Assembly (NCBI RefSeq): GCF_001404515.1
Contig: NZ_CXWE01000004.1
Location: 372,001 to 436,000 of the forward strand
Reading direction: 5' to 3'
Source: Roseibium album
Lineage (GTDB): Bacteria; Pseudomonadota; Alphaproteobacteria; Rhizobiales; Stappiaceae
Length of the DNA: 64,000 nucleotides
In this document: one piece after another, positions 54,318 through 63,800 of the stretch
Position numbering within the stretch: the stretch's first letter is position 1
How the letters are laid out: every line of letters begins with the position of its first letter
Notes under the pieces: generated by a model
The model's database searches: none
Told to the model about the DNA's origin: nothing
What the model saw: only the letters and a program-made list of their open reading frames with translations
Translations under genes and position numbers: made by a program

Positions 54318-55175
54318 CTAACTCCGCGCAAGCATGTGATCAAAATTACCGTCCTGAATGCAGGCAGGAAGGTTGGCATGAGGTATGATTTGCGTCCCGA
54401 CGAGCTCACGCTCGTAAAGCTTTTGAATATCGCTGGTATCGACCGTCTGTCCGTGGACGACCGAGTCCAGCTTGGTCCTGAAGGCCTCAAGACCGCCCAT
54501 GGAGGAAAAATGCCATCCTGCATCGGGAATGATTTTCACCGGTCTGCCAATACCCGACAGATTGTTGTTCCGTATTCTTAGAAATGGCTGTGTTGCGAAA
54601 TCCGGAACATACGGCTTCTTGGTCATCCGTGCCTTTGTTCGACGCAATTGCTGAGGCGTCGTCAGATACTTCTTCTCGATCATGCGCGACCCAAGCAGCC
54701 AGGTCTTGCCGGGAACGATGCGATCAAGATGATGCTTGTGCAGGCTTTGCTCGAACACCAGCAATCTGCCCCTGAAAAGTCGCTCCGCCATGACCTTCGC
54801 AAGGGTCGGGGCACGAACGATTTCGTCGACATCCGACAATAAGATAAGATCGTCGGGATCACAGCTTTCCAGCGCACGTGAAATGCAGTTTCGCTGGTAG
54901 TTCTCGCGTTCCCAGTCCTTTTTCCGGCGGTTCTTGTAGACACCGAGCGCAGGTGGAAGCTGGTCAGGGAACCGAACCTGCAGATCGATGATCTTGTCGG
55001 CCCACGGCGCGAAACGGTCTCTGTTTTCATCAAAATAGAACGGCTTCGGTGATCCGCGCTGTGTCTGATCGGCTTCAACGAGAACAAACCGGTCAACACT
55101 GTCGCCCATTTCGCGCAAGCGGATTTCCAGTAGATCAAACTCGTTGTGAAAGACAAAACAGTCATAAAGCATCAT
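54318..55175 (-). CDS. GT17-like glycosyltransferase
   Basis: The 285-residue protein matches glycosyltransferase family 17 (beta-1,4-mannosyl-glycoprotein N-acetylglucosaminyltransferase type): MLYDCFVFHNEFDLLEIRL, VDRFVLVEADQTQRG, LILLSDVDEIVRAP with the DxD metal motif, and GWHFSSMGG. Bacterial members decorate surface glycans. It follows the GT-B glycosyltransferase by 23 bases on the same strand, so the two are co-transcribed. Confidence 0.85.
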   Translation of the reverse strand: MMLYDCFVFHNEFDLLEIRLREMGDSVDRFVLVEADQTQRGSPKPFYFDENRDRFAPWADKIIDLQVRFPDQLPPALGVYKNRRKKDWERENYQRNCISRALESCDPDDLILLSDVDEIVRAPTLAKVMAERLFRGRLLVFEQSLHKHHLDRIVPGKTWLLGSRMIEKKYLTTPQQLRRTKARMTKKPYVPDFATQPFLRIRNNNLSGIGRPVKIIPDAGWHFSSMGGLEAFRTKLDSVVHGQTVDTSDIQKLYERELVGTQIIPHANLPACIQDGNFDHMLARS

Positions 55176-55198
55176 CTTTAAAGTTCCAGTTCCGCCCG

Positions 55199-56248
55199 TT
55201 ACATGCTTTTCCAGAGCCTGAATTTTGCCCGCAGGATCTTTTCCTGCAGATATCGTTTCGCCTTGAAACTCGCCGGCAGACGCAAGTCTTCCGCCGAATA
55301 GGTTCCGGACAGAAAGGCGCTGTCAAATCGCTTCATCACTGCTTCCGGCCTGTAGGGATCGACTGACCGGCTGGCAAGATCGCTATCCATCGGGTTGGGG
55401 GCATAGTCTGTCAGAAGGTGAAGAAGATCCCTGCGTGTGTGGTAGTTCCAATCATGCTCGGGAGTGAGAAAGACATGGTTCTGGTCCATCCCCCCTGCCC
55501 AGCTGAAGACAGGTTTGCCGAAGTTCAGAAACTCGGCGATCGCCAGCCCAAAGCTTTCGCCAATTTTCTTTGCGTTCAGGCCAACGTCACAGCTGTTGAT
55601 GAACCGGGACTTTTCCATCGGATTGACAACCGGTGGCAGAAACAGGGCGCGTGGATGATCAAGAAATTTTTCCGTGTTGACGAAAAGGAAGTGCAGATTT
55701 GACCTGCGGTCGAGCGCCTCGGCGACGGCCTCGTGAACAAATGGAATATTGAACTGGTCATACCCGCCATAACGTCCAACAACAAATGCATCGTCCGGAA
55801 TTCCGAATTCGGAGCGCAAGTCCGCGTTCACTGCCGGCAAGTCCACGATATGCGGCACGGCCGGAGCTCGACCGGCTGTCATCCAGTTCGAAAGCCAGTC
55901 TGAGACATAGGCATAGACATCGCCATGAGGTTCGAAATGCCGGAAAACCGCGTGGACACCGATCCGGTTGGCGCTGATATTCAGGGGCCGGTTGCGCCCG
56001 TCACGGATGAAGTAGCAAAAATCCAGCTTGAATGGGTCGCTGACTTTACGCCCATCCTGTTCCAGCGGGACTGGCACCAGTTGCAATGATTTGCGGAATT
56101 TTTCGACGACCGCCGGATCGCTGTGGCTATCGCTGTAAAAAACGATGGCCTCATGACCCAATATCTCCTGAACACCGAGGGCATAGTCAAAGAGCGCAAC
56201 GCTCATCCCGCGCTCGTTTATGGCTCCTGCCTGAAATCCGATCCGCAT
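55199..56248 (-). CDS. GT-B fold glycosyltransferase
   Basis: The 349-residue protein starts MRIGFQAGAINERGMSVALFD and has a C-terminal donor-binding half with NSCDVGLNAKKIGESFGLAIAEFLNFGKPVF (short motif GESFGLAIAEF), typical of group 1 glycosyltransferases. AGGA precedes the ATG. It is paired with the GT17-like gene; together they suggest modification of a surface polysaccharide or glycolipid. Sugar donor and acceptor are unknown. Confidence 0.82.
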   Translation of the reverse strand: MRIGFQAGAINERGMSVALFDYALGVQEILGHEAIVFYSDSHSDPAVVEKFRKSLQLVPVPLEQDGRKVSDPFKLDFCYFIRDGRNRPLNISANRIGVHAVFRHFEPHGDVYAYVSDWLSNWMTAGRAPAVPHIVDLPAVNADLRSEFGIPDDAFVVGRYGGYDQFNIPFVHEAVAEALDRRSNLHFLFVNTEKFLDHPRALFLPPVVNPMEKSRFINSCDVGLNAKKIGESFGLAIAEFLNFGKPVFSWAGGMDQNHVFLTPEHDWNYHTRRDLLHLLTDYAPNPMDSDLASRSVDPYRPEAVMKRFDSAFLSGTYSAEDLRLPASFKAKRYLQEKILRAKFRLWKSM

Positions 56249-56366
56249 TCCGGTCCTGCTTGTAATCTTTGGCCGGACCGATATCGGATTTCAGCCGCAA
56301 GGTCCATGGATTTGCATCCGGCTGAACAAAGCGCACCAGAATATGCGCCTTTTTCAATTTGCAGAT

Positions 56367-58775
56367 CTAGAGTTGATCGGTGTTTGCGTCTCCGTTCGCA
56401 TCGTCGGGATCGAATATGCCGGCCGCACCGCCGGCTGCCGCAGCATGAGCCGTGGCCTGGAGGGCGGATTGTGATGCCGACGGCGCTCCCTGGCTGTCTG
56501 CCCCTTCATCCTGACCCGCAACGCGCACGGTCACCTGGCGGTGCGCGAATTTGATGCCGTTCTTTTCAAAAAGATCCTGCAGACCCGCGTAGACGATCTT
56601 GCGAAGTTCGAACTGCTTGCCCGGCTTAGTCGTGAATTTCACGCGCGCGATCATGGCCGAGTCTTCCATGGACATGATCCCTTGAGATTTCAGGGGAGCC
56701 AGGAACATCGGCCCGTAATACTCGTCATCCAGCAGCTCTTTGCCGAAATTTTTGATGATTTTGCGCATCTTCTCGACATCCGTGTCGTAGGTGACCCGGA
56801 ACGCCAGCTTCATGACAGCCCAGTCCCGCGAGAAGTTCTCGACTTGCTGGATTTCCCCGAAAGGGATCGTCGTCAAGGCGCCACGATGGTGGCGCAATTG
56901 CATCGACCGGATCGAAATCTTCTCCACGACACCTTTGGCGCTGCCGATGTCGATGTATTCCCCCTTCCTGAAAGCGTCGTCCAGCAGATAGAATGCGCCG
57001 GAGAAAATATCGCGGATGAGCGTTTGGGCTCCAAAACCGATCGCAAGACCGACGACACCGGCACCTGCGAAGAGCGGCGCAATATTCACGCCGAGTTCTG
57101 ATAGTACCACCATCGCTGCAATCACCACGATCGTTATCAGCAGGAAATTCCTGAAGATCGGCAGAAGCGTTGCAATTCGGCTTTCCCCGGTTCCACCGAC
57201 CTCAACCTCTTCGTCCTGATCGGCAGGTGCCTCCTTGGCAATCTGGCGGTCGATAACGATCTTGACCGCCTCGTAAGCCATGTAACCAAGGAACATGACC
57301 AGCAGAACTTCTACGAACGACCCGATGAGTGAACTGCTGCCCGCAAGGGGGACACCCCACATCGACGCCAGCAGATCCAACGATCCGAAAAGCACGATAA
57401 TCGCGGCGCCGCGGTCGAAAAGGTCCCGGAACGGAGATCTGAGCGCTTCTCTGTCGGCTGCCTCCGCGCGTGCCTGGGCCATCGCGCTTTCGGGATCTTC
57501 CTTACCGCCTTCGCTTTCTTCCGAACGCTTGATGTCTTCCGCGATCTTTGACTGCGCATCGGCGGTATCCAGGCGCGGCAGCAGCACCTTGTCGATGATC
57601 AGGATCAGAATTCCGTAGACGATCGCCGCAAGCAGCATGACCTGGAGCGGAGCGCCGACAAGCCCGGTTGCATCCGGTAGATCCAGAAGTATCCGGACCG
57701 CGGAAATTCCCCAGGCAATCGCAAAGTAGATGATGGCGATGAAGTGCCAGACATTTGCCAGGACCTTGCGCCAGATTGGTGGGTCACTTTCCGCCTCGCC
57801 GCGGATGAGACCGGCGATCGTCTTTCTGTAGGCGACCGAAATTCCGATCAGAATAATCATGGACAGGGCCGATGCGCCGATAAGCGCAATCTTGTGCGCA
57901 TCCAGCGACAGCCCAAGCCGTTCCATCCACAGGCAGAACCCGACGGAAAACAGTGAAACGGCACTGCCTGCCAGAAGAGCCCGGTACAAGCTGCCGGCTT
58001 CTTCACTGGACAGGTTGATCAGACGGTGACTGTCGGCATCCGGGGCAAGCAAATTCAGAAAAATTATCCGAAAGACCAGGAACGCTGCAATCACGCTGAA
58101 TATCACAAGGGCGGTCTGGTTGGCCGCCTGCAGGCCCGTTCCAACCGTCAGGTAAACGACGACGGCGACTGCAAAAAACAGCACGACACCAACGATCATC
58201 AACAGCGCGCGCAACAGCAGATAGGTGATCTTGTCGGATCGACTGTAGACATCGGCCTTGTACATGCTGGCAAACTGACGGCGACCCCAGCGCGCAAGAA
58301 GTGTCATGGCAAGAACACCGAAGATGACCCCTGCCGCGATGTCGATAAGGGCAACCGGGATCCACCCCAGGCCCCTGTCTTCCCCTTCTGCCTTGAGCGT
58401 CGTGAGCATCGTTTCGTGAATGACGGGAATTTCCTTCAGGATGTCCTTGAAGACGTCACGCGCTGAAATGGCCTGGTCGACAAACACGTCGACGTCCTGA
58501 ACGAACCCAGCACCTTCACCCTCGTCCGCCAAGGCGCTTTGCTCAGCCGGCGTCTCTTCCGAGGCTGTCTTTGACCCGTCCGCATCGGATTTATCCGCAT
58601 CGTCGCCCGCAGCCATGCCGGTGATGACGCTGGTCAATCCCTGTGCCTGCACCGTGGGCTGACCGAAACCTGCCCCCGACACCAGGAGAAACAGCACCAT
58701 CGCTGCGCTGACGCAAAGGCGCCCCACGGAAAGCCGAAACAGCCAGTGTCGGGAATGGTTAAGTTGTGCTTGCAT
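56367..58775 (-). CDS. MscS-family mechanosensitive channel
   Basis: The 802-residue protein has a signal-like start, an extracytoplasmic stretch rich in Ala/Glu/Asp (residues 45-110), about nine to eleven membrane helices, a charged cytoplasmic loop (about 400-450) and the MscS core: VIAAMVVLSELGVNIAPLFAGAGVVGLAIGFGAQTLIRDIFSG (short motif GLAIGFGAQTLIRD) and RTMQLRHHRGALTTIPFG-like beta domain. It opens under membrane tension to release solutes. GGGGCTGAA precedes the ATG. C-terminal Ala-rich tail of about 50 residues. Confidence 0.92.
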   Translation of the reverse strand: MQAQLNHSRHWLFRLSVGRLCVSAAMVLFLLVSGAGFGQPTVQAQGLTSVITGMAAGDDADKSDADGSKTASEETPAEQSALADEGEGAGFVQDVDVFVDQAISARDVFKDILKEIPVIHETMLTTLKAEGEDRGLGWIPVALIDIAAGVIFGVLAMTLLARWGRRQFASMYKADVYSRSDKITYLLLRALLMIVGVVLFFAVAVVVYLTVGTGLQAANQTALVIFSVIAAFLVFRIIFLNLLAPDADSHRLINLSSEEAGSLYRALLAGSAVSLFSVGFCLWMERLGLSLDAHKIALIGASALSMIILIGISVAYRKTIAGLIRGEAESDPPIWRKVLANVWHFIAIIYFAIAWGISAVRILLDLPDATGLVGAPLQVMLLAAIVYGILILIIDKVLLPRLDTADAQSKIAEDIKRSEESEGGKEDPESAMAQARAEAADREALRSPFRDLFDRGAAIIVLFGSLDLLASMWGVPLAGSSSLIGSFVEVLLVMFLGYMAYEAVKIVIDRQIAKEAPADQDEEVEVGGTGESRIATLLPIFRNFLLITIVVIAAMVVLSELGVNIAPLFAGAGVVGLAIGFGAQTLIRDIFSGAFYLLDDAFRKGEYIDIGSAKGVVEKISIRSMQLRHHRGALTTIPFGEIQQVENFSRDWAVMKLAFRVTYDTDVEKMRKIIKNFGKELLDDEYYGPMFLAPLKSQGIMSMEDSAMIARVKFTTKPGKQFELRKIVYAGLQDLFEKNGIKFAHRQVTVRVAGQDEGADSQGAPSASQSALQATAHAAAAGGAAGIFDPDDANGDANTDQL

Positions 58776-58870
58776 TTCAGCCCCATGCGAGTCGCGTTTT
58801 TTGCCTTGCCCCTGTTAAGCACGGTTCCGGAGAATTTAAAAGAAAGCTGGTCATCTGCATCGATCGGGCA

Positions 58871-58913
58871 GACGAAACAAAGGCCCGGTGGCAAACCGGG
58901 CCTTTGTTTCGTC
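58871..58913. terminator. 18-bp perfect-stem terminator
   Basis: GACGAAACAAAGGCCCGG (58871-58888) pairs exactly with 58896-58913 around a seven-base loop. T-rich arms (TTTGTTTCG) on either strand allow it to work in both directions. It lies just after the DUF2336 gene's stop and before the channel gene. Confidence 0.8.
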
Positions 58914-58934
58914 CTCATGGGGAAAGAATAAAGA

Positions 58935-60020
58935 TCAGCTCAGGACGTTCTGGTTCCAGTGCGCCATCTTGCGTTTTGCCTCCGCGACCGTCAGTCGGCC
59001 GAATTGCGCCACTGCAGCACTGCGGACTTCAGGCGTAAGGCGGTGGCGCCATGGCCCGATGGCAAGGAGTGCGCCAACAGATATTGCGGAGAAACCGCAA
59101 GCCTTGGCAAGAACAATGAACGGCTCGGGATTGGGGCTCACCATGCAATGGCTGATTTCCTCCACATCACCACGCACCATCAGCGCGATTGTGGCGACGG
59201 CCTCGGCAAAACGATCTTCGGACGCAAAGCGGCGCAATGCCGCCTCGTTGACCATTCCACGTTTTGCAAGCAACAAAACCCGGGACTTGGCAGCTTCAAA
59301 ATCATACCGGCCAAGCCAGTAGTTGTTGGACATGTGCTGCGCTGCTATGTCGGCAGCCTCATCAACAAGTTCGGCTTCTTCGGTGCGACCGGATTGGTGC
59401 AGTTTTCTGCGGACTTCTTCGCTGGCGATCGTGACCAAACTTGCTATGTGCGCTTCTGCAAGGTCGCCGCGGTCGCTCAGAAAGTTTTGAAGTGTGGCGT
59501 CTGAAGCGGCATCGCTGATCAGACAGTGAATGGAATTGTCCGAAAGGTTTGCACCATCGTTGCTGGCGACCTTGCGCTTCACATTCAGGTCTCCCTGTTG
59601 CACCAGGACATCGGTCACATTTTCCGAGAGAGCCTCGCGTTGCGCAATCGCGTAGCAGTGAGAGTTCCCGCGCTTTTCGGCGATCTTGATCAGGTCTTCG
59701 TCGCTCAAAATGGTCGAGCGGACCAGGATCGGCTCGGCGACCTCGATATCGTCATCGGCAAGCCTGCGAATGGTATCCAGGGGTCCGCGTCTGAGACCGG
59801 ACATCTGGTCGGCAACATATCGCCGAACCTCCGCCTCCACCATGTCCACGAGGCGAAACAGGACCGAGTCATAAATTCCGACCTGTTCATCGGAGCAACG
59901 CTCTGACGTCAACGCAAAAAGGGCTGCAACATGCCGGGCCAGTTCCGCCTTGCGGGCGTTTCCAGCTTCCCCGGTAAGCTCCGAAAAGTTCACCAGTTCT
60001 GTTTTCAACGCTTCACTCAT
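58935..60020 (-). CDS. DUF2336-domain protein
   Basis: The 361-residue, mostly helical, soluble protein matches the alphaproteobacterial DUF2336 family (FALTSERCSDEQVGIYDSVLFRLVDMVE and EPILVRSTILSDEDLIKIAEK as short motifs, and RMAHWN-type end). HEAT-like helical repeats are likely. Some family members affect polar signalling, but the role is not established. Its 5' side is a 523-base AT-rich region, and a strong terminator follows. Confidence 0.85.
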   Translation of the reverse strand: MSEALKTELVNFSELTGEAGNARKAELARHVAALFALTSERCSDEQVGIYDSVLFRLVDMVEAEVRRYVADQMSGLRRGPLDTIRRLADDDIEVAEPILVRSTILSDEDLIKIAEKRGNSHCYAIAQREALSENVTDVLVQQGDLNVKRKVASNDGANLSDNSIHCLISDAASDATLQNFLSDRGDLAEAHIASLVTIASEEVRRKLHQSGRTEEAELVDEAADIAAQHMSNNYWLGRYDFEAAKSRVLLLAKRGMVNEAALRRFASEDRFAEAVATIALMVRGDVEEISHCMVSPNPEPFIVLAKACGFSAISVGALLAIGPWRHRLTPEVRSAAVAQFGRLTVAEAKRKMAHWNQNVLS

Positions 60021-60543
60021 GCTTTGATACCAATTCTCAAATTTGTCCTTGGGCGTCGGTATCGAAAATGGCGAGGAGAATTAAAGAAGCCCCCAAAACC
60101 TTTGTCTGAAATGTAATTGTCTTTGTGAAAAATTTACTGAAAATTATAATTTGTTGGCTGCCAGTGATATTAAGAATCTGAAAAATATAAAGAATTTAGC
60201 GCGAAACTCCCATAGCCGCAGCGATGCATACAAAGGAAAAAAATTGTAAATTCGTTCGAAAAAAGTTTGTTGCATCTGCGAATTTGCCCCGAATCCAGAA
60301 AGCTTTTTCATGACTTCGTAAACCCTTTTGGATTTGCATTTTGCGTAATTTCTGCATTCCGCGGTATTTTAGCCTTTGAATCCCTCGACACGCCTTGTCG
60401 TGCTCGCACCTTCATTTTCCCAATGATCGAATCGACGGATTTCAAGAATGACAACTTAATTTAAAAATATTTTTCTTTCTTTATTGAAAATCAGCGCATA
60501 CTCCCCAATAAAATAAGAGAACTGTTTTTTTATGGAGGAGACA
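60021..60543. other. 523-base AT-rich divergent region
   Basis: This is the most AT-rich part of the window, with runs such as TTTAAAAATATTTTTC. No supported gene (60267-60464 is an open frame without a start signal). TTGAAA at 60484-60489, a 17-base spacer and AATAAA at 60507-60512 could be a sigma-70-like promoter for the small gene at 60544. It also holds the promoter of the DUF2336 gene. Confidence 0.5.
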
Positions 60544-60780
60544 ATGCCCAAGGTAGTTCCCTTTTCAACGTCACATCGTGGCAAATCCATTCACGCAAAC
60601 AGGCCCGTGACCTCTGTATTCGAAATGTTGTTTGCATGGTTCGCGTTCCGCCGGCACCGCAGATCCCTGCGCCTCATCCCGGAAGAGTTGCTGGACGACA
60701 TCGTTGCGGACGAAGACGCCAGAGAGCGGGAAAAAATTCGCCGCGTGCCGGCACGCAGTGAAACCCGAACCTGGTTTTGA
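60544..60780 (+). CDS. DUF1127-like small basic protein
   Basis: The 78-residue product has a C-terminal RHRRSLRLIPEELLDDIVADEDA segment (short motif LRLIPEELLDDI), which matches the DUF1127/YjiS-like pattern, preceded by FEMLFAWFAFRR. GGAGGAG lies three bases before this ATG, so an in-frame ATG at 60532 is not used. Small DUF1127 proteins in alphaproteobacteria affect RNA or phosphate physiology. A probable promoter lies at 60484-60512. Confidence 0.78.
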   Translation: MPKVVPFSTSHRGKSIHANRPVTSVFEMLFAWFAFRRHRRSLRLIPEELLDDIVADEDAREREKIRRVPARSETRTWF

Positions 60781-60830
60781 AACAGTCACCGGCTTGACCC
60801 TGGATAAGCAATCGATTTGACACCGCAAGA

Positions 60831-60852
60831 AACCGGCGCCGAAGCGCCGGTT
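60831..60852. terminator. bidirectional hairpin between convergent genes
   Basis: AACCGGCGC and GCGCCGGTT form a 9-bp stem around CGAA, between the DUF1127-like gene and the indolepyruvate oxidoreductase. The T-run is weak on both sides (GGTTTCTT on the minus strand). Confidence 0.6.
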
Positions 60853-60877
60853 CGGATACGCGATCCGGTCGCGTCAG

Positions 60878-63800
60878 TTACTCAGCCGCTTCCAGAAACT
60901 CGTTCCCAGCTTCACTGCGATCGCCGCCACCGCTTCCGCTCGAATTCAGCTGATCCAGTAGAACGCGCCGCTTCTCAGCGGCCTTCTTGAGATTGGCTTC
61001 CTTCACAGGCCCGAATCCCCGGACAAGGTCCGGAACACGTGCCAGCTCGACCAGCAGACCGTAGTTTCCATCCGGCAGTCGGTTCAGGATTTCCGCGATA
61101 TCGGACCTGTATTGAGAAATCAGGTCACGTTCAGCCTTGCGCTCGGCCGTCCGGCCAAAGGGGTCATACCACTTGCCCCGCGCTGTCTTGAATTTCGCAA
61201 GTAGACCGAAGGCTGTGAGAATCCAGGGACCAAAGGCAATCTTCTCCGGGCGGCCGGTTTTCGGATCCTTGCGGTGCGCCAGCATGGGCGGTGCAAGATG
61301 AACCCTGATCTTTCTCGGATCCTCGAAACGCTGTGCGACCTTCTGCTTGAAGGACGGATCGGAATAAAGCCGGGCGACTTCATACTCATCCTTGTAGGCA
61401 AGAACCTTGTAGAGCATGTCGGCAACGGTTTGCGTCAACCGCAAGGTTCCAGATCCGTGTTCTTCGTCGGCGGCCTTCACTTTCTCAACAAGATCACGAT
61501 AACCGTCTGCATACGCCGCGTCCTGGTAGGATACGAGTTCCCTTTCATTCAGCGCGATTTTCTCGCTCAAAGTGAGAGCCTGCTGTTTAGCCTCCGATGG
61601 CAGTGCATTCAGCAGTTTATCCGGCGCCGCCGCAAGCACTCGTCCGGCCCGGAAAGCCTTGATGTTGTTGGCAACAGCCGCGCCGTTCAGCTCAAGAGCA
61701 GTTTCAATTGCATGACCGGAAATCGGTAACGCACCGCTCTGGTAAGCCATGCCGACGAGCAGCATATTGGCGTAGATCGCATCGCCCAAAAGCTTTTCGG
61801 CGATTTCCGCCGCATTCATCGCCAGATAACTGCCAGAGGCTTCACGCAGAGCCGTGTCCATGCGCTTTTCGTCGAAGGATAGCGTTTGCTTGAGAACGAA
61901 CTCTGCGGTCGGTGCCACTTTGGTGTTGGCAACTGTCAGTGTGTGGCCCCGGCGCGCCAGAGCCAGTTGATCCGCGTTGGTGGCAACCACCATATCGCTG
62001 GCAATCAGAAGATCCAGGCTTGCCGTCGGCACGCGGGGGCCCTCGATTGATTTGTCGCTGGCGGCAAAGCGGACATGTGATGTTACCGGCCCGCCCTTTT
62101 GTGCAAGCCCGGTCATATCCAGCGTCGACGCCTGCTTGCCATCAACGTGAGCAGCCATGGCCAGAACCGCACTGATCGTGGTCACGCCCATCCCGCCGAT
62201 ACCCGCAACCAGCGCATTCCGGGTTTCCTTCAGAGAGGCAAGCACCGGCTGAGGCAACTCAGCGGCCAGAACATCGATATCGATATCGGCCTTCTTTGGC
62301 TTTCTAAGGGCTGCGCCATCGATTTCCACAAAGGACGGACAGAACCCCTTGATGCAGGAAAAGTCCTTGTTGCAGCTTGACTGGTTGATCACCCGCTTTT
62401 CGCCGAAAGGCGTCGGCAGTGGTTCAACAGACAGACAATTCGACTGAACCGAACAGTCTCCGCACCCTTCGCAAACCCGGTCGTTTATGAAAAGCCGTTT
62501 ATCGGGATCCGGAAACTGGCCGCGCTTGCGCCGGCGACGCTTCTCCGCAGCGCAGGTCTGGTCGTAGACGATGACCGACACACCTTTGAACGACTGAAAA
62601 TCCTGCTGGACATCCATCAGTTCGTCCCGGTGGTGGATTTTCGTTCCAGGTGCAACGGGTGTCCAGGTGCCGAATGCCTCCGGGTTCTCGGAAACCACTG
62701 CGATCCGTTCAACGCCTTCGGCTTCCAGCTGCCGGGTGATCTGCGGAACGCTCAACTGACCGTCGACTTTCTGTCCGCCGGTCATCGCAACGGCATCATT
62801 GTAAAGGATCTTGTAGGTTATCGGCACATTGGACGCGAGTGCCTGTCGGATCGCCAGGATTCCGGAATGGAAATACGTTCCGTCGCCGACATTGGCAAAC
62901 ACATGACTGTCACCGGAGAAAGGCTGTTGCCCGACCCACAGAACGCCCTCACCGCCCATTGCGATCTGACCTTCCGTCGTCCGGCCAGCCATTTCGGTCA
63001 TCGCGTGACAGCCGATGCCGGGCATGGAGCGCGATCCCTCGGGTGTCTTGGTCGATGTTGAATGCGGACATCCCGAGCAGAAATACGGGATACGGGCAGC
63101 CCGTTCGGCATGCCCCTGCGCCCACATGACCTGCTTGGTCATCCGGTTGGCGACGGCGCCCATTTCTTCCGAAACAACTTCCTGGGGCAACCAGGTCATA
63201 AGCCCCTTGATCAATTCGGCCACCGAAAGTTCCAGCACATCGGACAGGAACGGTGCACCGTCCGGGCGCCGTTTGCCCCAGACTTCCGGACGGCTCATTT
63301 CCGGCCAGTGATAGGAGATATCCTTGATCTGGGTTTCCATGAAGGCGCGCTTGTGTTCAACGACAAGCAAGCGTTCTGCGCCGCGCGCAAACTCCCGTAG
63401 CCCAAATGGTTCAAGCGGCCAGGTCATCGCAACCTTGTAAACTGCCAGACCAAGAGACCTGGCGAAGTCTTCAGTGATGCCCATCAGGTGAAGGGCCTGC
63501 AACAGGTCGCGGTAAGCCTTGCCGGCGGCAACGATGCCAAGTTTGACCTGGCCTCGTGTGCCGAAGGTCACGCGGTCGAGGCCGTTGGTACGAACATAAT
63601 TCTGGGCTGCCGGAATGCGGAGGTCCCGGACCAAGCGCTCGGTTTCCAAACGATTGCCAAGCAACAGATCGCGATTCTGGCGATAGTCCTTGCGTGGATC
63701 ATCGTCCAGCGGACGCATAAGCCGCAACCGGTCCGGTGAAACATTGATTGTCGCAGAAGCGTCCATTGTGTCGGCAACACAGATCAGTGCGGTCCACAGA

